Positions 1 through 6,717 are shown, counted from the first letter of the stretch. The stretch: DNA of 7,632 nt from DSNY01 sp037442465 (GCA_037442465.1 JBBIQI010000163.1:1-7632); one strand, 5' to 3'. Made by a program: numbers and translations. Notes: generated by a model not told the origin, from the letters alone.

Positions 1-1
1 C

Positions 2-496
2 GCCGAGCGCGCGTTGCGCGCAGCGGGCGCGGGCGGCGCGCTGCACGTGTCGATCCTGCGCGCGCCCGGCATCTACGACGCGCGCGAACGCCTGCCGCTC
101 GAGCGGTTGCGCCAGGGCCTGCCCGCGCTCGCTCCGAAGGACGATGTCCACACGAACCATATCCACGCTGACGATCTCGCGCGCATCGCGATTGCCGCGC
201 TTCATCGCGGCGCGCCGCAGCGCGTCTATAACGCGGTCGACGACTCGGACCTGAAGATGGGCGAGTACTTCGATCTCGTCGCCGACCGGCTTGGCCTGCC
301 ACGCCCCCCGCGACTGCCGCGCGACGAGTTGAAGACCGCGGTTTCGCCCGCGATGTACTCGTTCATGAGCGAGTCGCGGCGTCTGCGCAACGTGCGCATC
401 AAGCGCGAACTGCGTGTGCGCCTGCGTTATCCGACCGTGGCCGATGCGCTCGCGCATCTGCCAGCGGCGCCGGTCGCGCCCACGGTCAGCGCGTGA
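2..496 (+). CDS. SDR / NAD-dependent epimerase family protein, C-terminal part (5' end outside window)
   Basis: The open frame enters from the left edge and ends at TGA 494-496, leaving about 164 residues. A TTG at 14 lies in frame, but the reading is open to the edge, so I take this as the end of a longer gene. Visible signatures are the strand-turn motif LRAPGIY, then NHIHADDLARI and VYNAVDD. These resemble the substrate-binding half of extended or atypical SDR proteins (epimerase/dehydratase, YeeZ-like), where IHxDDLA and a following YNxxD are typical. The N-terminal Rossmann fold with the glycine-rich NAD(P) motif and the catalytic YxxxK would lie upstream and cannot be checked. Substrate is unknown. 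The gene converges on the lipoprotein gene with an 11-base overlap of the two 3' ends and no terminator between them. The family call is fairly secure; the specific function is not. Confidence 0.8.
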   Translation, partial: AERALRAAGAGGALHVSILRAPGIYDARERLPLERLRQGLPALAPKDDVHTNHIHADDLARIAIAALHRGAPQRVYNAVDDSDLKMGEYFDLVADRLGLPRPPRLPRDELKTAVSPAMYSFMSESRRLRNVRIKRELRVRLRYPTVADALAHLPAAPVAPTVSA

Positions 497-926
497 ACGG
501 CGCGCCGAGCTGCTCGCACTGCCGACGCGCGTAGGTGGCGCCGATCGCGCCGAAGTCCTCCGGCCCGTTGTTGACGGCGACGATCTTCTCGTCGCGAATG
601 AAGAAGGTGATCGGGTAGAAACCCTCGTGCTTGCCCGCCCAATCGACGTCGTTGACCCACACGCACACGGCCCAGCCGTACTGCACGCCGCGCACCCCCG
701 TCGAGCGCTGGAACAGGATCTTCGGTTCGGTGCGGAATTCCACGATCGCCCTGTTCGCGTCGGTGAGCTTGTCCTTCAGATACGCCTGGATCGTCTCCTT
801 CCACTTCACCGGTCGCGGACCGTAGTCGAACATGTCCATCTCCGATTTTGTGACCGGGCCCGTCTGGCAGGCGGCAAGCAGCAAGGCCATGGCAACGAGG
901 GGAACGAAGCATTTAGCGAACATCAT
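486..926 (-). CDS. small lipoprotein of unknown function
   Basis: The protein has about 147 residues and a classic lipoprotein leader: a short basic start (MMFAK), a hydrophobic run, and the lipobox LLAAC followed by QTG. The Cys would be lipidated, and the residue after it is Gln rather than Asp, which favours outer-membrane sorting. The mature part contains DYGPRPVKW, an AYLKDKLTDA segment, YGWAVCVWVND, then FYPITFFIRDEKIVAVN. From memory this arrangement recalls a family of small uncharacterised proteobacterial lipoproteins with a DYG...YL..LKDP...YG..VC..VN layout; I cannot verify that. A GTG in frame at 933-935 would also work. I prefer the tandem ATGs at 924-926 and 921-923, because GGAG at 929-932 on the minus strand is best spaced for the second. 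It begins 12 bases after the stop of the EEP gene, so the two are probably one transcript. No function is assigned. Confidence 0.8.
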   Translation of the reverse strand: MMFAKCFVPLVAMALLLAACQTGPVTKSEMDMFDYGPRPVKWKETIQAYLKDKLTDANRAIVEFRTEPKILFQRSTGVRGVQYGWAVCVWVNDVDWAGKHEGFYPITFFIRDEKIVAVNNGPEDFGAIGATYARRQCEQLGAPFTR

Positions 927-938
927 CGACTCCACAGT

Positions 939-1766
939 TCAGTCCCGCAGCACGAGCCGCAGCGGTTGATGGTCCGACGCGTCCGTGGCCGTGTCGATCG
1001 CAACCTCGGCGATGCGCTGCGCGACGTCGGCCGTCACCGCGAAGTAGTCGCGGCAATGTCCGCCGATCGGCCACTGTCTACGATCGTACAGTCCCGTGCT
1101 CGGCGGGTGCGGTTCGGCTCCGCGCGCCGCACGCCAGGCGTCGAACAAGGGCGGGGTAAACAACGCTCGATACTCGTGCTCGTGCGGAAGAAAGTTCAGA
1201 TCCCCGCAGAGCACGAGCGACGCCGGGCGCGGCACCGGGTCGTAGGGGCTTGCGGCTGCCTGCGGCGGGTTTGCCTCGTTGTCCTCGACCTCGGCCTGCA
1301 GCGCACGCAACCGCTCGATCTGCGCCGCGCGATGCGCGGCCGAGTAGTACTCCAGGTGCGTCGTGACGATGCGCAGCGCTGCCGCTCGGGTTTCGACCAC
1401 GACCTCGATCGCCTGCCGCTGCATGTGTTTGATTCCGGGCGCCGCAGGATGCGGCAGCAGATGGCGGAACACCTGCAGCACGGGCAGGCGCGACAGCACG
1501 AGATTGCCGAACTGCCGTCGTTGCCGGCTGAATCCGTTGCGGTCGAGCGCGGCGCCGAAAAACGCCGCGTACTGCGGAAACAGCGCCTGCAGCTCGCCGA
1601 CCTGATCGGCGCCACCGGCGATCGCCGGATCGTTGCGCGCGACCTCCTGGAAGCACAGCACGTCAGCCTCGCCCATCGCCTGCGCGACGCGAGCGATGCG
1701 CGCGAGATCGACGACGCCGTCGCAACCCAGCCCGCACTGGATGTTCCAGGTCAGGATCGCGGTCAT
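939..1766 (-). CDS. endonuclease/exonuclease/phosphatase (EEP) family protein
   Basis: This intact 275-residue protein has the complete EEP (DNase I / AP endonuclease / sphingomyelinase-like) signature in order: TWNIQ with Asn8, CFQEV with Glu41, GNLVLSR at 87-93, THLEY with His137, CGDLNFLP with Asp189 and Asn191, CRDYF with Asp240, and SDHQPL with Asp265 and His266. These are the Mg2+-binding and phosphodiester-cleaving residues of the fold, so the enzyme is probably active. The substrate (DNA, RNA, phospholipid or another phosphodiester) cannot be told from sequence. I see no signal peptide, so a cytoplasmic location is likely. ATG 1764-1766 is preceded by a weak AGGCG and lies five bases after a TAG that may be the old stop of the upstream permease. 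It probably belonged to a sugar or glycerol-phosphate transporter operon and now heads a two-gene unit with the lipoprotein. Confidence 0.88.
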   Translation of the reverse strand: MTAILTWNIQCGLGCDGVVDLARIARVAQAMGEADVLCFQEVARNDPAIAGGADQVGELQALFPQYAAFFGAALDRNGFSRQRRQFGNLVLSRLPVLQVFRHLLPHPAAPGIKHMQRQAIEVVVETRAAALRIVTTHLEYYSAAHRAAQIERLRALQAEVEDNEANPPQAAASPYDPVPRPASLVLCGDLNFLPHEHEYRALFTPPLFDAWRAARGAEPHPPSTGLYDRRQWPIGGHCRDYFAVTADVAQRIAEVAIDTATDASDHQPLRLVLRD

Positions 1767-1779
1767 ATCGCCTACTTGA

Positions 1780-2016
1780 TCACAGGAAGTTGTTCCAGTG
1801 ATAGCTCACCGACACCAGCCCGTAGGCGAGATAGGTCGGCCGCGCGAGCGGAACGTACATGCGCCACAGCACGCCGAGGAAACCGCAGCCTTCGACGCGT
1901 GCGGCCTCTTCCAGTTCGCGCGGCACCGTCTTGAACGTCTGCCGCAACAGGAAGATGCCGACGGCGCTCGGCATGTACGGCAGCCCGATGCCGAGGATCG
2001 TGTCGACCAGGCCGAG
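1780..2016 (-). pseudogene. fragment of a CUT1-family (UgpE/MalG-like) ABC transporter permease
   Basis: Read in the frame ending at TGA 1780-1782, this stretch gives QLGLVDTILGIGLPYM, then GIFLLRQTFKTVPREL, then the EAARVEG inner-membrane permease loop (EAAxxDG-type, which contacts the ATPase), WRMYVPLARP, and YHWNNFL. This order is characteristic of the second permease of carbohydrate or glycerol-3-phosphate importers. Only about 79 codons remain, against roughly 270-300 in an intact permease. The N-terminal membrane segments are missing, and the sequence stops at NNFL exactly where family members continue with WPL and another 50-60 residues. The fragment has no start codon at a sensible place and is joined in a different frame to the ATPase remnant. 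It cannot make a working transporter. The intact downstream half of the EAA motif implies recent decay. Confidence 0.85.
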
Positions 2017-2018
2017 TT

Positions 2019-2318
2019 GAGCCCGAGAACGATATTCTCCGCGACCGACAGATGCGGGAAAGGCGCATACGACTGGAACACTATCGAGACGTGGCGCTTG
2101 TCGGGCGCGCGCCGCGTCACATCGCGCCCGCCGATCTGGATTCGCCCCTCGCTGGGTTCCTCCAGCCCGGCAACCAGCCGCAGGATCGTCGACTTGCCGC
2201 AGCCCGAGCGTCCGAGCAGGACCAGGAACTTGCCCGACTCGGCGCGCAGCGTGACGCCGTCGACGGCGCGCACCGAACCGTACCGTTTGGACACGCGCTC
2301 CAGAACGATCTCGCTCAT
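2019..2318 (-). pseudogene. N-terminal fragment of a CUT1-family (UgpC/MalK-like) ABC transporter ATPase
   Basis: From ATG 2316-2318 the first 100 codons read as the start of a sugar-importer ATPase: LERVSKRYG, the Walker A motif GRSGCGKST at residues 36-44, GRDVTRRAPDKRHVSIVFQ leading to the Q-loop Gln82, and PHLSVAENIVLGL at 88-100. Family members then continue through the LSGGQ signature, Walker B, H-loop and a TOBE-type regulatory domain to about 350-370 residues. None of these is present. After codon 100 the frame runs on into an out-of-frame reading of the permease fragment and stops at TGA 1806-1808, so the predicted 170-residue product is a chimera with a meaningless tail. No good ribosome site precedes the ATG. 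A CATAAT at 2328-2333 (minus) may be a relic -10 box, but no -35 accompanies it. The fragment could bind but not hydrolyse ATP; I treat it as dead. Confidence 0.85.
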
Positions 2319-2491
2319 GGCGCGCGCATTATGCAGCGCACGTCGTCGAGCGGCGCCGGCGACGGAGCGATCAGCGGCGTCTGTTGCGGTGATCGAACAC
2401 CCGCAGCCGACGCGCGTATTCGGAACGACGGCGCTCGCCGTATAGACTCCGGCGCCGCATGCAATTCGCGCGCAACTGGCTTAGAGACAAC

Positions 2492-2514
2492 AAAGCCCGC
2501 GTACAGCGGGCTTT
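2492..2514 (-). terminator. intrinsic terminator of the tRNA-Thr gene
   Basis: A perfect 9-bp stem, AAAGCCCGC at 2492-2500 with GCGGGCTTT at 2506-2514, closes a 5-base loop. On the minus strand the stem ends in TTT and is followed by GTTGTCT, a T-rich tail. It lies 17 bases beyond the encoded CCA of the tRNA, which is the right place for Rho-independent release of the tRNA transcript. The opposite strand has CAGGGC after the stem, so it fits the minus direction better. Confidence 0.85.
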
Positions 2515-2531
2515 GCAGGGCAACGATGCGA

Positions 2532-2607
<76 letters not shown>

Positions 2608-2621
2608 AGCGAAGCGGGCGG

Positions 2622-2650
2622 ATTATAGGCCCGGGCGGCGGCTCGGCCAA
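2622..2650 (-). promoter_or_regulatory. sigma70-type promoter of tRNA-Thr
   Basis: On the minus strand, TTGGCC (2645-2650) and a perfect TATAAT (2622-2627) are separated by exactly 17 bases. The expected start falls near 2615, giving a leader of about 7 bases before the mature tRNA. The stretch between the -10 box and the start is C/G-only (CCGCCCGC), as in stable-RNA promoters under stringent (ppGpp) control; that regulatory reading is inference. The element sits 25-53 bases upstream of the divergent AEC gene start. Confidence 0.75.
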
Positions 2651-2674
2651 AGCGGCGGGAAGGCCCGCGAATCG

Positions 2675-3571
2675 ATGATCTCGACGATCCTGTTGATCCT
2701 GCCGGACTTCGCGCTGATCCTGCTCGGACTGCTGCTGGCGCGGCGCTTCGGTTACGAGCGCGGCTTCTGGAACGGGGCGGAGAAGCTCGTCTACTACGTG
2801 CTGTTTCCCGGGTTGCTGTTTTATTCGATCAACGCGGCACGGTTCACGCTCGGCGGCGAAGGCGCCGCGCTCGGCGTGGCGGTGGCGGCGTTTCTCGCCG
2901 CGGCGGCACTCGGCTTCGCCGCGCGGCTGGCGCGACCGCCGGCCGATGTCTACGCGAGCTGCGTACAGACCGCCTTCCGCTACAACTCGTACATCGGGCT
3001 GGCGCTCGCGCAGTCGCTGCTCGGCGCCACCGGCGTCGCACTGCTCGCGCTGATCCTCGCGGTGTGTGTGCCGCTTGCCAACGTGTTCGCGGTCTACGCG
3101 CTCGCGCGCCATCGCAAGACGGGGCCCGCGCGCGAGCTGGCCACCAACCCGCTGATCGTCTCGACGGTCGCGGGCCTGGCGAGCAATCTCGCAGGCTGGA
3201 CATTGCCTGTGACTGCGGCGAGTTTTCTCGGCAGGCTCGGCAGTGCAGGCATCGCGCTCGGGCTGATGTGCATCGGCGCCGGGCTCACCCTCGCTGGAAT
3301 CCGTGCGAACCGCGGACTCATCGCCTACTTTTCCGCGATCAAGCTCGCTGTGTTTCCGTTGCTCGCGCTGACCTTCGCACGCGCGGCCGGACTCGGCGTG
3401 CCGCAGACGCAACTGGTCGTTCTGTTCGCGGCGCTGCCGGCGGCGTCGATGAGCTACGTGCTCGCCGCGCGGCTCGGCGGCAATGCCGCGCCCGTCGCGG
3501 TCACGGTCACTGCGCAGACGTTGATCTCGATGGCGACGCTGCCCGTATGGATCCTGCTCGCCGCGCGCTGA
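2675..3571 (+). CDS. AEC (auxin efflux carrier) family transporter
   Basis: This 298-residue, strongly hydrophobic protein of normal length for the AEC family probably has about ten membrane helices in two inverted halves. Family hallmarks are LLGLLLARR near the N-terminus, EKLVYYVLFPGLLFYSI (31-53), FRYNSYIGLALAQ before the middle of the protein, a basic loop with the NPLIVSTVAGL motif at the start of the second half, LGLMCIGAGLTL, and the C-terminal LPAASMSYVLAARLGG. Bacterial members export or import small organic anions such as malate or related acids; the substrate here is unknown. ATG 2675 is preceded by GGGAAGG at 2657-2663, 11 bases away. The gene is transcribed divergently from the tRNA-Thr gene and convergently towards queG, so it appears to be monocistronic. 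No clear promoter of its own is visible. Confidence 0.9.
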   Translation: MISTILLILPDFALILLGLLLARRFGYERGFWNGAEKLVYYVLFPGLLFYSINAARFTLGGEGAALGVAVAAFLAAAALGFAARLARPPADVYASCVQTAFRYNSYIGLALAQSLLGATGVALLALILAVCVPLANVFAVYALARHRKTGPARELATNPLIVSTVAGLASNLAGWTLPVTAASFLGRLGSAGIALGLMCIGAGLTLAGIRANRGLIAYFSAIKLAVFPLLALTFARAAGLGVPQTQLVVLFAALPAASMSYVLAARLGGNAAPVAVTVTAQTLISMATLPVWILLAAR

Positions 3572-3735
3572 TCGAACCGGGAAAACGCAGTCAAACGGCA
3601 AGGGCAAGGAGAACACGGCGGGAAAGACAAGGCGCCGCAACGCCGGATCGCCCGGAAAGCGAAAAAACCTCCGAGCCGCAAGACGCTGCCTCTTCGCCTC
3701 TGGCGTCGTCGCGAGTACGGCGAAGCCCTCTCGGT

Positions 3736-4857
3736 TCAGCGCGCAGCGCCGTGCCGCGCAAGTGCCCAGGCGACGTGCTCGCGCACCAGCGCGGATGGAT
3801 GGTCCGCGCGCGCTCGCAGCGCCGCGACGACTTCCGGCGTGGTCCGCGCGTTGCCCAGCGCCACCGCCAGATTGCGCAGCCAGCGCTCGTAGCCGATGCG
3901 GCGGATCGCCGAGCCGGCGTGGCGCTCGTCGAACTCGGATTCGCTCCACGCGAACAGTTCGACAAGCGTGACCGAATCCAGCCCGTGGCGCACGTCGAAG
4001 TCGGGCAGTTCGGCCACGCGCGCGAACTTGTTCCACGGGCAGGCGAGCTGGCAGTCGTCGCAGCCGTACACACGGTTGCCGACGAGCGGCCGCAGTGGCT
4101 CGGGGATCGCCGACTTGTGCTCGATCGTCAGATATGAGATGCAGCGTCGCGCGTCGACTTCGTACGGGCCGACGATCGCGCGCGTCGGGCAGACTTCGAT
4201 GCAGCGCGAACACGTTCCGCAGTGCTCGGCGAGCGGCGCGTCCGCCGGCAGCGGCAGCTCGGTGATGATTTCGCCGAGAAAAAACATCGATCCCGCGTCC
4301 TGCGCCAGCAGCAGCGTGTGCTTGCCGCGCCAGCCCAGGCCCGCGCGCCGCGCGAACTCGACCTCGAACACCGGCGCGGAGTCGGTACAGACCCGGTATG
4401 CGAACGGACCGGCCGTCTCCGCGATCCGCGCGGCGAGCCTGCCCAGGCGGTCGCGCAGCACCTTGTGGTAGTCGCGTCCGCGCGCGTAGATCGAAACGAC
4501 CGCCGCTTGAGGTTCCGCGAGCCGGCGCCACTCGCGCTCGACCCAGTCGCCACCGTCGCCGCGCGGTCGGTAATCGATGCGCGCCGCGATCACGCTGGCC
4601 GCGCGAGCGCCGGCGGGCAGCAGGGCCGACGGGTCGGCGCGCAGGTGCGCGTGACGATCCATGTAGTCCATCTCGCCGTGGCGTGCCTGGGCGAGCCAGC
4701 GCCGCAGCCGTGCGGCTGCCTCGCGCACGTCGACGTCGGCGATGCCGACGGCGGAGAAACCAAGCTCACGCCCCCACGCCTTGATCGCACGCGCGAGCTG
4801 CGCGAAGTCGGTCGTCAGCGTGACGGCGTCGGTATGCTTCGCGCGCTCCTCGTTCAT
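3736..4857 (-). CDS. queG: tRNA epoxyqueuosine(34) reductase
   Basis: QueG reduces epoxyqueuosine to queuosine at position 34 of GUN-anticodon tRNAs, the last step of queuosine synthesis, using cobalamin and two 4Fe-4S clusters in the cytoplasm. The 373-residue protein has family length and every landmark: GFSAVGIAD (33-41), HGEMDYM (60-66), ARGRDYHKVL, CTDSAPVFE with the catalytic Asp159, and GWRGKHTLLL. It has a ferredoxin-like pair of cysteine sets, C213xxC216xxC219xxxC223P and C239 with C266xxC269xxxC273PWN. A C-terminal HEAT-like segment (RNLAVALGN to EHVAWAL) for tRNA contact is present. ATG 4855-4857 is the only Met before the conserved region. It lies 12 bases from the divergent tsaE start, so its promoter must lie inside the tsaE 5' coding sequence. 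Confidence 0.96.
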   Translation of the reverse strand: MNEERAKHTDAVTLTTDFAQLARAIKAWGRELGFSAVGIADVDVREAAARLRRWLAQARHGEMDYMDRHAHLRADPSALLPAGARAASVIAARIDYRPRGDGGDWVEREWRRLAEPQAAVVSIYARGRDYHKVLRDRLGRLAARIAETAGPFAYRVCTDSAPVFEVEFARRAGLGWRGKHTLLLAQDAGSMFFLGEIITELPLPADAPLAEHCGTCSRCIEVCPTRAIVGPYEVDARRCISYLTIEHKSAIPEPLRPLVGNRVYGCDDCQLACPWNKFARVAELPDFDVRHGLDSVTLVELFAWSESEFDERHAGSAIRRIGYERWLRNLAVALGNARTTPEVVAALRARADHPSALVREHVAWALARHGAAR

Positions 4858-4869
4858 CGACGCAGTCTA

Positions 4870-5400
4870 GTGCCGCCAGCAGCACCGCTCGCCGCCGCGC
4901 AATTCGAACTCGCCGACGAAGCCGCCACCGCGCGCCTCGGCGCGCTGCTCGCACGCGCGCTGCAGACGCAGCGCGCTGCCATCGAAGCGCACGGCTTTGT
5001 CATTGGACTCAGCGGCGATCTGGGCGCGGGCAAGACCGCGCTCGTACGCGCAACACTGCGCGCGCTGGGCGAGAAAGGCCCGGTCAAGAGTCCCACATTC
5101 GCGCTGCTTGAACCTTACGTCGTTTCGAGCTTAAACTTCTATCACTTTGATTTCTATAGGTTCGCAACCCCTGAAGAATTCGCTGCCGCGGGGTTTCGCG
5201 AACTGTTCGGGCCCGGTGCGGTATGCGCGATCGAATGGCCCGAACGCGCGGGGGGTGCGCTGCCAACGCCCGATCTCGCGCTGACGTTGAAGGTGAAAAG
5301 CGAAGGTCGCGGCGTCGATGCCGCCGCGTACAGCGCAACGGGAGCCGCATGTCTGAGCGAGATCGCCACCGCCTGGAGGATGCGCAGCGACGCCGCTTGA
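4870..5400 (+). CDS. tsaE: tRNA threonylcarbamoyladenosine biosynthesis ATPase TsaE
   Basis: TsaE is the small P-loop ATPase that works with TsaB, TsaC and TsaD to make t6A at A37 of ANN-decoding tRNAs, the modification expected on the tRNA-Thr in this window. The 176-residue product has Walker A GDLGAGKT (49-56), KSPTFALLEPY (73-83), the YHFDFYR motif (91-97), and IEWPER (121-126), all diagnostic. The GTG at 4870 fits the family's usual N-terminus but has no clear ribosome site. An in-frame ATG at 4834 would overlap the queG start and adds residues unlike the family. Codons 88-97 are unusually AT-rich and include TTA and AGG, in contrast to the rest of the gene. The last 52 bases overlap the amidase gene, which implies translational coupling. 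Confidence 0.95.
   Translation: MPPAAPLAAAQFELADEAATARLGALLARALQTQRAAIEAHGFVIGLSGDLGAGKTALVRATLRALGEKGPVKSPTFALLEPYVVSSLNFYHFDFYRFATPEEFAAAGFRELFGPGAVCAIEWPERAGGALPTPDLALTLKVKSEGRGVDAAAYSATGAACLSEIATAWRMRSDAA
5340..5344 (+). promoter_or_regulatory. ribosome binding site that fixes the amidase start
   Basis: GGGAG lies four bases before ATG 5349, inside the tsaE coding sequence. The other candidate start, ATG 5400, overlaps the tsaE stop as TGATG and has no such site nearby. The 5349 start also includes the twin-arginine leader, so it is preferred. Confidence 0.7.
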
Positions 5401-6701
5401 TGCGGGCAGGCGCGGCCGGCACGCTCGTTGTATCGCTCGGTCCGTTCGAGATCGCGCGCGGCGCCACGTTGCTCGGCGTGCGCGTGTGGCCCGCCGCCGA
5501 CTACACGCGGGTGACGCTCGAGCACGACGCGCCGCTGAAGTTCAGCCACTTCCTTCTGCGCGACGCACCGCCGCTGCGGCTCGTGGTCGACATCGAAGGC
5601 ATCGACCTGACGCCGCAGTTGAAGGAACTGGTCGGCAAAATCGAGCCCGACGATCCGTACATCGCACTCGTTCGCGTCGGGCAGAACCGGCCGCGCGTGG
5701 TGCGGCTCGTCATCGAGCTCAAGGAGGACGTCAACCCGCAGGTGTTTTCGCTCGAGCCGATCGGCCCTTACCAGCACCGCCTCGTGATGGACCTGGTGCC
5801 GGTCAATCCGCCCGATCCGCTGCTGGCGCTGTTGCGCGAGACCGAGGCGCGTCGCGCAGCCGCTGCGGCAGCGCCGCCGGCGCCGGTTCCGCAGGACGAG
5901 GCCGCCCTCGAGCGCGAGATCGAAAAGTCGCTCGGCGCCGTCGAGACGAAGCCTGCGCCGCGCGCCAAGCCGCGCGACGACGAGCGCGTGACGCGCTACG
6001 TGACGGTGGCGATCGACCCCGGTCATGGCGGCGAAGATCCCGGCGCGGTCGGCAAGCGCGGCACCTACGAGAAGAACGTCACGCTGTCGATCGCGCGCCG
6101 GCTCGCCAGGCTGATCGAGGCCGATCCGAACATGCGCGTGGCGCTAACGCGCGACGGCGACTACTTCGTGCCGCTCGCGCAGCGCGTCGCCAAGGCACGG
6201 CGCGTGCAGGCGGACTTGTTCGTGTCGATTCACGCCGACGCCTGGATCCGTCCCGACGCGCGCGGCTCGTCGGTGTTCGCGCTGTCGGAGCGCGGCGCAA
6301 CCAGCACCGCGGCCGCGTGGATGGCGCGGCGCGAAAACGACGCCGACCTGATCGGCGGCGTCAATCTCGGCCGGCACGACCATCAGCTTGCGCGCGTGCT
6401 GCTCGATCTTTCGACGACCGCGCAGATCAACGACAGCCTGCGCTTCGGCAACGCGGTGCTGCGCGAGCTGGAGCGCGTCAACTCGCTGCACAAGCCGCGC
6501 GTCGAACAGGCCGGCTTTGCGGTGCTGAAGGCGCCCGACATCCCGTCGATCCTGGTCGAGACCGCGTTCATCAGCAATCCGGAAGAGGAGCGGCGGCTGA
6601 AGGACGATGCCTACCAGCAGCGCATGGCGCAGGCGATCTACAACGGCATCCGCAGCTACTTCGCCAAGCACCCGCCGCGCGCGCGCGGCCCGTTGGGCTG
6701 A
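5349..6701 (+). CDS. amiC: N-acetylmuramoyl-L-alanine amidase (AmiC type, Tat leader plus AMIN domain)
   Basis: This 450-residue periplasmic enzyme removes the stem peptide from peptidoglycan and splits septal wall during daughter-cell separation. Layout: an N-terminal leader with RRRLMR at 14-19 and the hydrophobic AGAAGTLVVSL, which resembles a twin-arginine signal (AmiA and AmiC of Escherichia coli use Tat); an AMIN septum-targeting domain at about 42-152; an Ala/Pro/charged linker to about 217; and an Amidase_3 domain to about 440. Zinc ligands are visible as His226 (DPGHGG), Glu241 (YEKNV) and His295 (SIHADA), with catalytic Glu404 (VETAFISN). The long segment between SIHADA and the last motif matches amidases kept inactive until an EnvC/NlpD-type activator binds; that control is inferred from the family. 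The gene overlaps tsaE by 52 bases. The Tat assignment is likely but not certain, because the motif is preceded by Gln rather than Ser/Thr and has Met instead of Phe/Leu. Confidence 0.92.
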   Translation: MSERDRHRLEDAQRRRLMRAGAAGTLVVSLGPFEIARGATLLGVRVWPAADYTRVTLEHDAPLKFSHFLLRDAPPLRLVVDIEGIDLTPQLKELVGKIEPDDPYIALVRVGQNRPRVVRLVIELKEDVNPQVFSLEPIGPYQHRLVMDLVPVNPPDPLLALLRETEARRAAAAAAPPAPVPQDEAALEREIEKSLGAVETKPAPRAKPRDDERVTRYVTVAIDPGHGGEDPGAVGKRGTYEKNVTLSIARRLARLIEADPNMRVALTRDGDYFVPLAQRVAKARRVQADLFVSIHADAWIRPDARGSSVFALSERGATSTAAAWMARRENDADLIGGVNLGRHDHQLARVLLDLSTTAQINDSLRFGNAVLRELERVNSLHKPRVEQAGFAVLKAPDIPSILVETAFISNPEEERRLKDDAYQQRMAQAIYNGIRSYFAKHPPRARGPLG

Positions 6702-6717
6702 TCGGCTGCACGCGGCT

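Noticed and set aside
414..1934. A 506-codon open frame on the + strand
   Set aside because: It is antisense to the lipoprotein and EEP genes, is very rich in Arg/Ala with no family motif, and is the usual mirror frame of GC-rich genes.
1806..2318. The 170-codon ATPase-permease chimera as a real novel protein
   Set aside because: After codon 100 the reading is the wrong frame of a recognisable permease, giving an Arg/Ser/Cys-rich tail without structure; no LSGGQ or Walker B motif is present.
2328..2333. CATAAT on the minus strand as an active promoter for the ATPase fragment
   Set aside because: No matching -35 is present and the box lies only 9 bases from the ATG; at most it is a relic.
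3662..3725. A possible terminator between the AEC gene and queG
   Set aside because: CTTCGCC (3692-3698) and GGCGAAG (3719-3725) can pair, but the loop is 20 bases and the T run for the minus strand (3662-3667) lies about 25 bases away, so it is not a normal intrinsic terminator.
4222..4869. Upstream extension of the tsaE reading frame
   Set aside because: The frame is open far upstream, but that part is antisense to queG and has no similarity to TsaE; the family's N-terminus begins near 4870.
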